Program-made: the position numbers and the translations under genes | Origin: Pythium myriotylum | Lineage: Eukaryota; Oomycota; Peronosporomycetes; Pythiales; Pythiaceae | Assembly (NCBI GenBank): GCA_023091665.1 | Contig: JALJCQ010000012.1 | Coordinates: forward strand, 372,001-436,000 | DNA: 64,000 nucleotides | Direction: 5' to 3' | In this document: piece by piece, positions 18,713 through 29,648 of the stretch | Layout of the letters: each line of letters begins with the position of its first letter | How positions within the stretch are numbered: the stretch's first letter is position 1 | The notes under the pieces: generated by a model | Told to the model about the DNA's origin: nothing | The model's database searches: none | What the model saw: the letters and a program-made list of their open reading frames with translations, nothing else

Positions 18713-21700
18713 GTGGATCGAGAGAGAAGCGTCGAGGTGCTGAGCACTTGCCAACTGTCGAGTCGACTACCAGCATGGAGAGCGAGCACGGCGGCGGCGC
18801 GGGGGATCTGGAGCTGGACACGAGCGCGCGTCAGACTGAGTTGTCCGAGTCCGGTCGGCTGGCGCCAGCTCCCAACGATCCTGGCGCAGCGAAGTCGGCA
18901 TATCTTCCGTCTGCGCAGCCAGAACCTGGAGCCGCGACTGGTCGTGGTGTCTCCGACGAATCGGCTCCAGCACCAGAACTGGGTCCGTCGTCCAGCGATA
19001 CGGTACCGGATCCAGCAACTAGTATCGGCACTGCGCGAAGAGGCTAGCGTCATTGCAGAGGAGCTTCGCAAGAAGCTAGAGCAGATCGTCGAACGTGGGA
19101 ACCGTGAAGCTGACGACGAGAGCGACACCTGGGTTCAAGACCTTCACGACACGCACCGCCGACTCAGAGCCTTATTCCAACGCTGGGATTGGGACATGCA
19201 GCTGGCGAGGGACGATGAAGTTCGCGCGCTCCTTCGGCTCTGCGTTTTTCCCGAGCCGGAATTCATGTGGACCGAAGACCTCGGCGACTTCCAGCGCCAG
19301 TTCCTGGTCCCGAAGGACGTTCCCGCTGCGCGGTTGAAGAGTTTGGCTAGCCTGAGCCGGGAGCTTGCGGATGGAGGAGAGCTGCGATCACCACTTTTCG
19401 CGTCCGTGCTGGCCCGCCAGATCGACGAGATGTTTGGACTCGATCGTTTCTTGCCACGTCTCCAGACGACAATCAAGATGAACCGGCGCTTGGTTGGGTT
19501 GGTTCCAGTATTGATGAGCCTCGCGGCTTTGCGGACGGCCTCTGAACCAAGCTCCCCAAGTCACACGAAGGATCTTGCACTACTCGCTCTTGGTCAAACG
19601 CATGCAATGGCGAAGCTGGTTGTCGAGCTACGTTCCCAGCTACAAACGCGAACCGAAGAGCTGGAAAGCGAGCGAGAGAGCAAGTCTGAGCTCAGCGAGG
19701 CGCTGGTTTACTCCAAGGTGGAGGCGAGTTCCAGCTCTGGACACGCGGCTCAGCTCATTCGCAAGGTGAACGATCTGGAAACGGAGCTCAACCAAGTCAG
19801 TGGTCGCGCCAAGGAGCTGGAAACGAAGCTCGCGAAGGCACAAGCGCGAATGCGGGCTCTATATGCCGCCAACGTGGCGTTCCAGAACAAAGCCGACTTG
19901 GAAAAAGATCTTCCACCACGTTTCGACGACAAGCTCCTGGACCGCATCTACCAGTTCACGTGGGAGCACGCTCGAGTCAGCGGCAACGAGAACCACTGGT
20001 ACTCGCTACTTCGTGCAGCCGCAATTAACTCGCCCGCGGAGGCGCCTCTTGGCCTCAGTGTCGCCCTCATGCAAAATGATCAAGACAACAGGGTCTGGGC
20101 ATCACCGACACCGTCCAAGCAGCTACAGACATTTCGAAAACTGGCAGGAGCTGGATCCGGAGAGTCTCGTGAGGGTCGTGGAGACTCCGACGGCATCCCC
20201 GAGCTATGCGAGTCGCTGTCAGACCTGGACGACGAAGTCCCCGAGCTGGAAATTGAGGATCCAGAGCCAGAACGGCCGTCGAGTGCTAGGTCGCGCAAGC
20301 GTCAAACGCTCGAGCCAGTATCGTCACCGAAAGCTTCGGCACCACAATCGAAACGGCCTCACACTGAACCATCACCGCCGCTGCCACCAGACCCAGCGAG
20401 CCAGGCACTAGGTTCGACTCCACCGCGCCAGGCCAAGAAGCACAGCCGAGCTCTGAACCGCGCTCAGCTTGTTCAGCTCGATGCCAGCGACAGCGAACCC
20501 GAAACCAAGGCTACGAACCAGGTGCCCCTTCCTTCGAGTCAAGTTGGAGCTGGGAACGACGGACTAGGCTCCTCGAGTCAAGCTGGAGCTGGGAATGACG
20601 GTCTGGGTCCCTCGAGTCAAGCTGGAGCTGGGAATGGCAGATCAGGTGATGACGCAGAGAGAGCTCCGAGAACAGATTCCGACTTTATCTTTGCGCAGCC
20701 CCTACCACCAGGGGCCGATGACTGGTACATCAAACTTCCAAGAATGCGAGAGGGCGTGTACGAAGACTGGACGTCTCTTCCAACTCGACCGGGGAGCGAA
20801 CCAGCAACTCTGGTCGCCTTCCAAGAGATTCGACATCCGCAGAAGCTGGGTTCAGTTTCTGGTCGTAGCTCGACCGTTCGATACTTCACGATGACTGAAC
20901 GCCAGTTCTCTCGGATCTACGGCTTGCCAATTCAAATGATGAACCAGGTCGTGACGGCCTTCTATCCCAACTATGCGTCGTCGAAGAACGCGATGGTTTT
21001 GGTCATGCAATGACTAATCCAGTATGGTGCTGACGCGTATGCCGGAGTCATGGCTCTCAAACCTTGGAACAAGATGTGGCGAGACCGGGTTGTCGAGTTT
21101 TACTTGTTCGATCCACGAGAGTTGTCGGAAAACCAGGTCCGGTGGCTGACTGAGTATTTAGTGTTTCAATTCCAGTACCGGGAGGCTTTCTGGCTGCTGG
21201 GTCACTGGCTCGCGCTGTCAAAAGAGCCAGGACGCGCGTCACCGGAGCTCCGCCCCTGGTACGAGATCCACAGACGTCGTGCCCAGTACATCTCCCGATT
21301 CCGAGCTGCGTGGAAGGCCTTGGAAGACCGGCGTCCGCTCGGCTTGAGCCAGCTCGTCTATTCCGAGCCAGCCGTCTGGTACGCGTCTAGCACTTGCTGC
21401 TGGATCCCTTGGGAGCTCTCGGTCGAGCAGAACCAGAATTTGTCAACAACTGAGCGTGCAGACGAGATGTTCGAGCAGCTCGGCGCGCTAGATGAGTTGG
21501 AGCCAGTGCGGGCTCGTTGGTCAACGGCTCCAGGTCGCTTTGTCGAAGCACTGTTCCCGGAACAGATAGACTTACTGGAGAACAACGTGGATCGCGAAGG
21601 ACATGGCGTCTCCCAGATAATCTCGCCGAGCGGGATCTGGTTCGCTTCTCGCAGATTCATGGAGTGTCCACCGTCGGACTTGCGTCTAATGCCCCAGAAG

Positions 21701-21724
21701 TCGCGTCTCAGAGGTCGAAACTAA
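18713..21724 (+). CDS. E1 antisense-strand ORF (aORF), interrupted by one TGA
   Basis: A plus-strand frame of about 1,000 codons runs opposite to gag-pol, beginning just inside the left LTR. One in-frame TGA (21011-21013) splits it into 766 and 225 residues. The N-terminal frame may begin instead at an ATG at 18775 in another frame; an intron there is possible but unresolved. It contains a helical region (VSALREEASVIAEELRKKLEQIV), a coiled coil (residues about 300-400), an acidic Ser/Pro linker with three SSQ-AGAGND repeats, and a C-terminal region. That region is clearly related to the E2 aORF: EPAVWYAS / EPALWTEP and APGRFVEALFPEQIDLL / QPGRFVEALLPGQLEIM. The function is unknown. Conservation between two diverged elements shows it is a real coding module. 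Confidence 0.8.
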
Positions 21725-22140
21725 TGAAACCGGCTCGCACTTGAGCTGGAATTGTCTTCAGGTCTTGCATATCCGTAGGTAGCATTCGCTAATTCGATCA
21801 ATACATGTAGTTTTTCATGGTCGTGGCTGGGACCAGAGGGTCAATGGATTTCACATCCAGACTAGCTCGCCGAGTCGGACTTCGAACTGGAAATTCACGA
21901 TCCAATTCGAGCTAGCTGGGAAAGACGCGCCCTCTGACCCAGCCGACTTGCGCCCAGTCGTGAAGACTGGCTCGCTGGTGCTAGTCACCGTCACATATGC
22001 ATATGCATGTTGGGAGTGCAGCAAGCTTCATTCCCAGGTCGCCAGTATTCTGCGCGGAGCGCAAGGGTACTGGCACCCAAGACGCTAGCTTTCAACGCTG
22101 GGCGCTGGGGGTGCTAGCTCCCAATCCACGCTAGGTTGCC
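21725..22140. other. Non-coding spacer between aORF and pol ends (E1)
   Basis: About 415 bp between the convergent ends of the plus-strand aORF and the minus-strand chromodomain ORF. I see no ORF. It probably contains the two 3' end signals. Confidence 0.5.
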
Positions 22141-22803
22141 CTAGCGGTCCTCAGGCTTGCCGTCGCCCGACTGCATAGCAGCGAAGCGACTCTCGGCGCG
22201 GCGGCTGTTGTCGAACTCGTGCAGCAACTTACCAGCCTTGATCTTCTCGACTGGGATCCACTCTGGCTCGTCGTACCCGACGAACTTGACCAAATACTGG
22301 CGTTTCAGTTTGTTGCCGGCTCTAGTTCGCTGGGACTCCCATCTAACATCCAGGATTGACTCCATTTCATACTCGCCACTGGCTTCATCTGGCTCCCAGC
22401 TATCTTCTGGTAGCAGAGCAGCGTCCCAGTCCAAGTCTTCTGGCACTGGGTCGAGAACATCAGCTGGACGATCCTCGAATAGCACACGTGGCTTCAGACG
22501 ACTCACGTGAACCCAGGGGTTCACACGATACGCAGTCCCTTCAGTCTTGAGCCGGACACGGTGATCGTTGGCCTTTTCGATGATCCGGAACGGTCCGTGC
22601 CAGTGGTGAGCAAGTTTCTTAGCTAGACCTGGCTTCACCCGAGCTAGATATAACCAGGCCGCGTCTCCAACTTCGAAACCGGTCTTAACAGAGTCCGGAA
22701 GCCTGTTCCAGCTAGCAGTCTGACGCTCGGCTCTGGACTGCTTGGCCTCGGCCTGGAGATCCCTTGCCCAAGCTAGTGCATACTGGTACTCGCGTTGGAT
22801 CAC
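22141..22803 (-). CDS. E1 integrase C-terminal part plus chromodomain
   Basis: The frame begins inside the integrase C-terminal region (YALAWARDLQAEAKQSR, GFEVGDAAWLYLARVKPGLAKKLAHHWHGPF; the GPF-type motif gives HGPFRI). It continues into a chromodomain: EYEMESILDVRWE, KRQYLVKFVGYDEPEWIPVEKI. In chromoviruses the chromodomain directs integration to particular chromatin marks. It joins directly to the zinc-finger ORF upstream, because the integrase catalytic core is missing. Confidence 0.85.
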   Translation of the reverse strand: MIQREYQYALAWARDLQAEAKQSRAERQTASWNRLPDSVKTGFEVGDAAWLYLARVKPGLAKKLAHHWHGPFRIIEKANDHRVRLKTEGTAYRVNPWVHVSRLKPRVLFEDRPADVLDPVPEDLDWDAALLPEDSWEPDEASGEYEMESILDVRWESQRTRAGNKLKRQYLVKFVGYDEPEWIPVEKIKAGKLLHEFDNSRRAESRFAAMQSGDGKPEDR

Positions 22804-23504
22804 GCAAACAGTAGCAACGCCGTGCTTCCCTGCTCAGACGGAGGCAGCAGGAGGACGAAATCCATCGAAACAACATGGAACGGATATTCTGGCTGGATAT
22901 TGCTAGGAGACGGACCAGGGTTGGCTGGGAGGCCTTTGCCAGTACTGCAGTCGACGCAGCTGGAGCAAAACTGAACGACGTCCTGGTACATCCCAGTCCA
23001 GTAATACTCTGAACGGACTCGCTCATACGTACGTGTAATACCCTGATGGCCACCTTGGTACTCGACGTGGCAGTGATGCAACACGTCTCTCCTCATGCCA
23101 GCTGGGACGACTAGCTGGGCTGGCCTCTCTCTGGCCCTAGGCCGGAGACTCACATACCGGAGCACGTCATGTTCGTCAAGCACGAACTGGTCAGCGACTT
23201 TAGCGAGCTGGAAAACGTCGTCGCGATCTAGGAAATGAGTATCTCCTGCTAGGAACAGCTTCATCTTCCTGGTGTACTCGTCAGCGTCCTGGTGGGCACG
23301 GATCCGCCGCCATCGCTCTTCGACTGCATTTCCAGTCTCCGACACCACTTCTAGTTGGGTCACGTCCGCTTTGAGTTGGGAAACGGCTGCGCGGGCTTGA
23401 CACACCTTCAAGATTCTCAGCGCCTTGTCGCACATAGAACGGGGGCTCTTCGTCGACTTGTACATAACCAGGAGGTTGCGGCCTCGACTGGCTGGTCGTT
23501 CCAA
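22800..23504 (-). pseudogene. E1 integrase N-terminal zinc finger, catalytic core deleted
   Basis: The frame contains the linker ERWRRIRAHQD, then the HHCC zinc finger (HHCHVEYQGGHQG ... CSSCVDC) and the first core strand MDFVLLLPPSEQGSTALLLF. It stops at once and resumes in the C-terminal region. Compared with E2, about 200 residues holding the second Asp and the Glu of the D,D-35-E triad are absent. It is also out of frame with the RT ORF. E1 therefore cannot encode active integrase. Confidence 0.85.
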
Positions 23505-26500
23505 CGTCTATGGCGACTGACGATGGGTGTGGAGCTGGATCCACGCTGGATTCATGTTCAGAGACTGGACGATGGGTGGCGTCCGGTGTAAAGACGGGCC
23601 CAGATGGGACAGGCGGTGCGACAAAATCTGGTTCGGGAAGAGCAGCTGCGTCGCGGAGATTCACACCCACTGGGAATTGGCTCGGCACCGAATCTTCGAC
23701 AGTCACGCGCTGCTGGAGACTTGCAGCCGACGATTGACTGAGCTCAACCGATGTGGGAGCTTGCGCGGCGATCCTCGAGCTTCTTCGACGCGGTGGCACC
23801 GGAACGGCAGTCGCGGGCGGCGCTTGAGCTGCGGCGCGGCTTGCGCTGCGCGTCCGAGCAACGAAAACGACTGCGGAGCCGGGTGAGCGTGATTTTCCTT
23901 CTTTATGGTTCGTGCGCGGTCCAGTGAGACCGTTCGCATCGCCGTCGCCATAGGTAGCTGGCTCAGGGACGACGGAACCAGCGTCGCGCTCACTTCGGTG
24001 ACGTTCTGAGTGCTGGGTGGCGCCCTCAGTCGCTGGACCTGGTCCTTCAGCATCTTCAACACTTGGTCCTGGATCTTGAGCCGTCTCACCGCGATCTTGA
24101 GCATCTTGAGCACCTTGCCTTCGCGTCAGTTGGTCTGGCAACTTGTTGAGCTGGACCAGCTCACCGAACATCACCTCGTCCTGGATGTCCTGGGTCTTTT
24201 GTGTCCGAAGTGCTAGCCCAGCTAGGTAGTCTGCAGCACCGTTGAACTCTCGCTTCACGTGAACCAGGTCGATCGCATCGAACCCAGTTCGGAGTCGATC
24301 GAACTCTGCTAGGAGTAGTGCTAGATGGGGCTGGTTGCAGCCAATAGCTCCCTGGCATTGCTGGATCACAATTCGTGAATCTCCAACCACAACAAGCCGC
24401 TTGACTAGCTCTGCCTTCAGTTCCAGCACGTATTCCAGCCCTCGTAGCAGGCCGTGGTACTCGGCCTGGTTCACAGCCACATTTTCCAGGTATATCGACG
24501 TAGCAAACACTGGGATCCAACCTGGCAACTGCCACAACACAAAACTGGCACTTCCAGCGTTGGACTTGAGCTTAGCCGCACCGTCAAAGCTGAGAACCAG
24601 CCCGGAGTACTCGCTATCCAGCATTTCCAGACTGACCAGCGGTGGCTTCACTAGCATCGCCTTCCTGGGTACCAGCTCGGCGGCCACTTGGTCCAACTTC
24701 TCCCGGGGTGTAATGCTAGCTGCAACTAGCGATGCCAAACCGTCTTCATCACGCTCGACTCGCCTGACCTCCATGGTCCAAGGTGATAGCAACGCAGCCC
24801 ACTGGAGCGTCCTTCCTTGCACGGATTTGGACGTCAGGACCCACTTCAAAGTCGAGAACCTGGTATAGACGACTAGATCCTGGCCAGCAACCAGGGTGTA
24901 GAACACGCTTAGCACTCGCAGCAGAGCTAGGATTTCCTTCTCGGCCAGATGATACCGGAGCTCGGCGTCATGCAGGGTACGGCCGGTGAACCGGACTGGG
25001 CGGATGACTCCGTCATGTTCCTGGCCTAGCACCGCTCCAATCGCCCACTGGTTCGTGTGAGGGATAATCACATACGGCCTGGCTCGATCTGGGTGCCGGA
25101 GCAATGGAGGGGCCTGGATCTTCAACTTCAACAGTTCGAACGCGCGCTTAGCTGGCTCGAGCTGGTCACCAGCTCGGATTCGCTCGTCGGTGAGCTCGTA
25201 GAGCACGCTGGCGATGACCGAGTAGTCTTCGATGAACTTATTGTAATAGTTCAAGCTTCCTAGGAACGACTGGACACCTTTGAGACTTGAAGGGAACGGC
25301 AACTGTTCCAGCTCCTTGGCAATCTTGGGCGTTGCGACGATGCCTTCCTGGCTCACCTGGTGGGACAGGTACTGGATCGAGTGCTTCCCAAACGCACTCT
25401 TAGGCAGACTTACGGAAATCCGCCAGTACCGGAGCCGGAATAGTAGCTTGTCCAGCACTTCCAGCAACTCTTCCAGCGTCGCCGTGCCATAGGCGATGTC
25501 ATCAATGTAGGAACTCCGCTTCAGGACCGGACCAAGTGCAGCTGGAGCTGGGATACTGAGGTCAAAGACAGTCTTGTCACCATTTTCCAGCTCGGACTTG
25601 GCAACTTCCAGCTCCGTGACTGGCTCTAGACCTAGAGCGTGCATCACTTCTGGCTTGACCTCGGCTTCTAGGTGCGGAGGGAGCCTGACGTAGCCCCAGA
25701 GGGCGTTGTCAATGACCTTCTGGTAGATCAACGGAGCGTTTTTCAGACCGAACGGCATCCGGATCCACTGGAAGTGGCCAAGTGGGCACACGAAAGCGCT
25801 GATGTGCTTGGCTCTCTGGGTCATAAGCACCGCCCAGAAGCCGCTGGCCATGTCGAGACTCAGAAACCACATGACCTTCTCGAAGTTACCGAGGAGGTCG
25901 TCGATCAGTGGCAGCGGGTAGTTCATCAGCTTGATCAGCTGATTCACGCGCCGGTAGTCGATGCAAAGCCGAATGTCGACGCCGTTCTTCTTCATGACGA
26001 TGACGATTGGGCTGGCCCACTCCGAGTCAGAATACTCGATGATTCCAGCATCGAGGAGCTTCTTGAGCAGTTCGTAGACCTGGGGAAGCAGGTGCGACTT
26101 GATTCGCCTAGGTTTCTCGGCGATTGGTCTGGTTCCTGGCTCGACTTCGATGTCACAGACGACGCCCCTAGCTGGAGGCGGAAGGGCGTTGCCAGATCCC
26201 AGGAACGCTGACGCATGCTTGTTGATCACGTCGCGTATGAGCTGGTCCTGGACTGGGCTGGTTACGCCTTCTTCGCCAACATCGGCGCTGGCCATGTCGA
26301 CTGGAGCTTCCAGGTCGATCTGGTCCGGGAGCATTGCGAGCTGGTCCCGGAGCTCGTCGAGCAGCACAAAGTCGGTGCCTTCGTGGTAAAACGAGATAGC
26401 ATCGTCGTCACCCTGGTTATCTTGAGACGAAACCAGCTTGAACGTGCACGCGAGACGCTGGATCGGCGTGCTTTCCCGGCTCACTCGGTGCTGAACTAGC

Positions 26501-27066
26501 TTCATACCGATAGTGAGCTGCGGTTGGGCAGGAGCTTGAGGACTTGGAACACTTGCTGTAGAGGTCGCCCCCTGACTAGTCCTGGGTCGCCGAGCCGGCA
26601 GTGAGTGTTGCCGCTCTGGCTCGACTTGCAGCAAGTGAGGTTCGCCTGAGTCTGGCACCTGGTCAAGAGCCATCATAACCACTCCGGCGCTTGCAGACCC
26701 CGCCTCGGCGGTAAGCTCACTCGTCAATGACGAGCTCGCCGGTACAACAGGCACGCTTGGAGCGGCCACTCTGGGTAGGTTGGTGCCTGGCTCGGGCAGT
26801 CGTGCAGCTGGTGTTGCTAGCACGGAATCTTGTCGTGGTGGTGGTGGCGCGGCTGTTTCCAGCTCCAAAGCGACTTCTTCTGGCTGGACGTGTTGAGCAC
26901 AACCTGGATCGCGCGCTTGGACTGGCTCAGGCTCGCTGCGTGGTCGCTCGGCGCTGACACCTTGAGCAGATCGCCCTCCTGGCTCAGACGACGCCACAGC
27001 AGCCTGGTCCAACTGGGAAGACGCACCTACACGAAGATCTGGCACATCTTCCAGCTCCACGAGCAC
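23281..27066 (-). CDS. E1 reverse transcriptase, tether RNase H and archaeal-type RNase H
   Basis: A 1,261-codon frame. An N-terminal Pro/Ser-rich linker is followed by the gypsy RT: CDIEVEPGTRPIAEKPRRI, WASPIVIVMKKNGVDIRLCIDYR, FQWIRMPFGLKNAPLIYQ and the catalytic YIDD. Then come SFLGSLNYYNKFI and a degenerate gypsy RNase H (tether). A second RNase H follows with the full acidic set: FDGAAK, NQAEYHG, VGDSR and GAADYLA. The second domain matches the aRNH acquired by oomycete Chronos and plant Tat elements. The frame ends in a Ser/Pro-rich stretch where it shifts relative to the integrase ORF. A single in-frame TAA (27100-27102) separates it from the protease. Confidence 0.92.
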   Translation of the reverse strand: MLVELEDVPDLRVGASSQLDQAAVASSEPGGRSAQGVSAERPRSEPEPVQARDPGCAQHVQPEEVALELETAAPPPPRQDSVLATPAARLPEPGTNLPRVAAPSVPVVPASSSLTSELTAEAGSASAGVVMMALDQVPDSGEPHLLQVEPERQHSLPARRPRTSQGATSTASVPSPQAPAQPQLTIGMKLVQHRVSRESTPIQRLACTFKLVSSQDNQGDDDAISFYHEGTDFVLLDELRDQLAMLPDQIDLEAPVDMASADVGEEGVTSPVQDQLIRDVINKHASAFLGSGNALPPPARGVVCDIEVEPGTRPIAEKPRRIKSHLLPQVYELLKKLLDAGIIEYSDSEWASPIVIVMKKNGVDIRLCIDYRRVNQLIKLMNYPLPLIDDLLGNFEKVMWFLSLDMASGFWAVLMTQRAKHISAFVCPLGHFQWIRMPFGLKNAPLIYQKVIDNALWGYVRLPPHLEAEVKPEVMHALGLEPVTELEVAKSELENGDKTVFDLSIPAPAALGPVLKRSSYIDDIAYGTATLEELLEVLDKLLFRLRYWRISVSLPKSAFGKHSIQYLSHQVSQEGIVATPKIAKELEQLPFPSSLKGVQSFLGSLNYYNKFIEDYSVIASVLYELTDERIRAGDQLEPAKRAFELLKLKIQAPPLLRHPDRARPYVIIPHTNQWAIGAVLGQEHDGVIRPVRFTGRTLHDAELRYHLAEKEILALLRVLSVFYTLVAGQDLVVYTRFSTLKWVLTSKSVQGRTLQWAALLSPWTMEVRRVERDEDGLASLVAASITPREKLDQVAAELVPRKAMLVKPPLVSLEMLDSEYSGLVLSFDGAAKLKSNAGSASFVLWQLPGWIPVFATSIYLENVAVNQAEYHGLLRGLEYVLELKAELVKRLVVVGDSRIVIQQCQGAIGCNQPHLALLLAEFDRLRTGFDAIDLVHVKREFNGAADYLAGLALRTQKTQDIQDEVMFGELVQLNKLPDQLTRRQGAQDAQDRGETAQDPGPSVEDAEGPGPATEGATQHSERHRSERDAGSVVPEPATYGDGDANGLTGPRTNHKEGKSRSPGSAVVFVARTRSASRAAAQAPPATAVPVPPRRRSSRIAAQAPTSVELSQSSAASLQQRVTVEDSVPSQFPVGVNLRDAAALPEPDFVAPPVPSGPVFTPDATHRPVSEHESSVDPAPHPSSVAIDVGTTSQSRPQPPGYVQVDEEPPFYVRQGAENLEGVSSPRSRFPTQSGRDPTRSGVGDWKCSRRAMAADPCPPGR

Positions 27067-27099
27067 CTCGCCCCTTGACAGAATCTTCTTAGGTGCGTT

Positions 27100-28089
27100 T
27101 TAGGCTGGTTTAACCACAGCTGGAGGCAGACTGGCGTTGTAGGGGTCGATGAGCTCGTCCTGCGCCTGGATGAACTGGTTAGAGTGAGAACTCTCGTAGA
27201 CCAGCATCTGCCACTCGAGATACCTAGTCGAGTTGAACCTGGCGCACCTCTGGCCTAGCGGCAGGTGGCCTTCCTCGACCAGGTGAGCGACTGGCGTCCG
27301 AGCGGGGATCATGGTCGGCTGGGGTGACACATTCGTCACTCGGACGGCTTGAAGCTGGCCGTCTGGTCCGGCGACGACGGTTGTCACCCAGTTGTCTTGA
27401 CGACACGCCCAGACCTGAAGCTTTCCAGCTCGATGACGAGCTGGCACCAGCGTGCTGCGACCCGGCGACAAGTAAATGTCTTCCAGGGTGCTGACTGACG
27501 CTCGTTCTGGCAGCTTCGGTCTTTGACCAGCTGCGGCCAGCGGGGTGCACTCTTCGTCTGGCAGCCGGACCGACCCTTCGTAGGCACAGAGCCGGACTCC
27601 TGCCCGGACCATGAAGTCGAGTCCCAGCAAGCAGTCGATGCCCTCGCCAATATTCCCAGCCCAGAGGTCCAGAAAGTAGGCGACACTCATGCCGAGCGTC
27701 ACCTTAACCCTGGTTCTGGCTGTGGCGTAGGTCACGACGCCGCCAATGCCGCTGACCTTGAGCCGGTCACTGAACTTGAGCTGAAGTCCCAGCTTCCTAG
27801 CTAGGTCCAGACTGACCATGCTAGTCGATGAGCCGGAATCCAGCAAGATGCGGAGTCTACGGTCGCACACAGCACCGTTGACGATGGCAATCCTGGCCTG
27901 GCCGACTGGCTCAGGGTGCATGGACCACCATCCGCGACGTTCGCCTGGCTGGAGTTGGAAGTGTCTTTCCAGACCAGGACTTGGGTCACCAGCACAAACA
28001 AGGAACGAACGCGCTTCGTTTCTCACCTTGGCCAACTGGCAACTTGTTGTTGGTATTAATGTCTTCACTACCAACATATGCAAACACAT
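27100..28089 (-). CDS. E1 aspartic protease (retropepsin-like)
   Basis: The frame carries RRLRILLDSGSSTSMVSLDLARKLGL (DSG active site), GIGGVVTYATARTRV and the second-strand region LLGLDFMVRAGVRL, as in clan AA peptidases that process Gag-Pol. It shares the frame of the RT ORF, from which one TAA divides it. Upstream, one frameshift (about 28000-28089) separates it from the frame entered by -1 slippage at 28174-28180. Enzyme function in this copy is therefore doubtful. Confidence 0.85.
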   Translation of the reverse strand: MCLHMLVVKTLIPTTSCQLAKVRNEARSFLVCAGDPSPGLERHFQLQPGERRGWWSMHPEPVGQARIAIVNGAVCDRRLRILLDSGSSTSMVSLDLARKLGLQLKFSDRLKVSGIGGVVTYATARTRVKVTLGMSVAYFLDLWAGNIGEGIDCLLGLDFMVRAGVRLCAYEGSVRLPDEECTPLAAAGQRPKLPERASVSTLEDIYLSPGRSTLVPARHRAGKLQVWACRQDNWVTTVVAGPDGQLQAVRVTNVSPQPTMIPARTPVAHLVEEGHLPLGQRCARFNSTRYLEWQMLVYESSHSNQFIQAQDELIDPYNASLPPAVVKPA

Positions 28090-28127
28090 GCATGACTAGG
28101 GCTTCTTGTGTCGCTTGAGGGACTTGA

Positions 28128-28180
28128 AGCTCGACGCGTACCGGATCCCCTCGGGTCCCCGGCGAGCTGCCTAGTTTAAA
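28128..28180 (-). promoter_or_regulatory. E1 -1 ribosomal frameshift site and hairpin
   Basis: Minus-strand TTTAAAC (28174-28180) is positioned as T TTA AAC in the gag frame and followed directly by the gag stop TAG. Five bases later an AGCTCG arm (28163-28168) can pair with CGAGCT (28128-28133), enclosing a GC-rich segment that can fold further. The -1 frame is open into the pol leader. The same slippery word and outer stem occur in E2. Confidence 0.8.
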
Positions 28181-29648
28181 GGCTGGGCTGGGCCGGCAGG
28201 AGCAGCACTGACTTTCGCCTCACCCTCAACTAAGGACTTGAGAGCCTTCTTTAGCTCGCAGTCGCCTGGAGAGTGCACCTCGTCACAGAACGAGCACTTC
28301 CTTGGGCACGACTCAGGACGATGACCTGGTGCCTCGCAGAGAGAACAGAAACTTTTCTGCGGGCAGTCACTCGCCCAGTGTCTTGGCTCGTCGCAATTGA
28401 AGCAGTTCGGTCCGCGAGGATTCTGAACGCTTAAGCCAGGTCGAGAACGACCGGCTGAGCCAGAAACACTTGTGCCGGAGCTGGGAAGCTGGGCCGAACG
28501 AGCAAAAGGAGCTTGGCCTGACTGGTGCGAGGCTGGCCCTTGAGCCGTGGCGTGACGACTTGACTGGCTAGAGCTTGGAGCGTATCGACCAGGGTGACTC
28601 TGATCCTGGCTACCTGGCCTCCAGCGACTTGGATGCTGGTTCTGAACGCGGCCTGACAACTGGTAAACCGACTCAGCGTAGCAATCGCCTGGCTCATCGT
28701 CGTCGAAATGCACTCGACGCTCATCGCCCAGTCCCCACCCAGCTTCTTCACCGTCTTCGTCGCCGTCATAAGCATAATAGACGGTCGCCGACCTGGGAAT
28801 CGAGCGTTCACGTTCGCGATCGCGATCCTGGTGCCGGCTGGAGCGACGATAGTCATCCCGGTCCGCTTCTCGATCCAGATCTCTGGCTGCGTCCTCGAGC
28901 TGGGCCAGCGAATCATAAGAACGCTCTCTGAACGCATTCCTGGCGCTTTCGCTAGCCAGGCTCTTGTTGAAGCGATCCAGATGGTTCTTGAGGTCAGTTG
29001 AGCTGGTCAGCGGGATGCGAGCCTTGACTGTCGCTGCATTCAAACGCCATAGATGCTGGAGCGGAGTCTCGTCCTTCCGCTGGGTCAACCCAAAGTATTT
29101 TTCGAACGGGGACCCTCTAGAGACGCAGAACTCGCTCTGGAACGCTGAACTCAGCGAGTTCCAGCTCCGGCGAGCTGAACCAAGTTGTTGGAGCCAGGCC
29201 TCAGCTGGACCGCGAAGGTATAACTCGATATTCTGGCACCGCTCGGTGTCAGTCCAGTAACGACGGTGTTCCACGGTGTTGGCCTACCCGAAGCAAAACC
29301 TCCAGCGCGATCGCCAACTCCTGATCCCAGATAGAACGACACATCCGCTGGCTGGGTCAGAGCAGGAGCAACATGGAAAGTGACACCAGGAGCCGGGTAA
29401 GGCGTATTCACGAGTGCTGATGCTGGAGGCGCATGAGTTGACTGCTGCAGATGTGAACCAAACTCAAGCGACGCTGAAACCACTGGAGCGACGGCAGGTT
29501 GCTGGAAACGGTAGTTGTTAGGATCAACAAACCGTTGTGGTTGGACTTCTGGTCGAGCTGGACCAAAGGCAAGGCTCTGACCGGTTGACTGGCTCGATAA
29601 AGGCTGAACCAGGTCTGTCGGTGCACTTGTGCTAGCTTGCGGCGCCAA
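28171..29648 (-). pseudogene. E1 Gag with three zinc knuckles, frameshifted
   Basis: Two frames cover Gag: 29151-29648 (Pro/Gln/Ser-rich leader) and 28171-29274 (capsid-like helices YLRGPAEAWLQQLGSARRSWNSL, then nucleocapsid). The nucleocapsid has CFNCDEPRHWASDC, CSLCEAPGHRPESC and CSFCDEVHSPGDC. Comparison with the continuous E2 gag puts one or more frameshifts and a TAG near 29280-29300. Gag ends at the slippery site PLN-stop. Neither part has a convincing ATG of its own, consistent with Gag continuing from ORF1. Confidence 0.85.
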
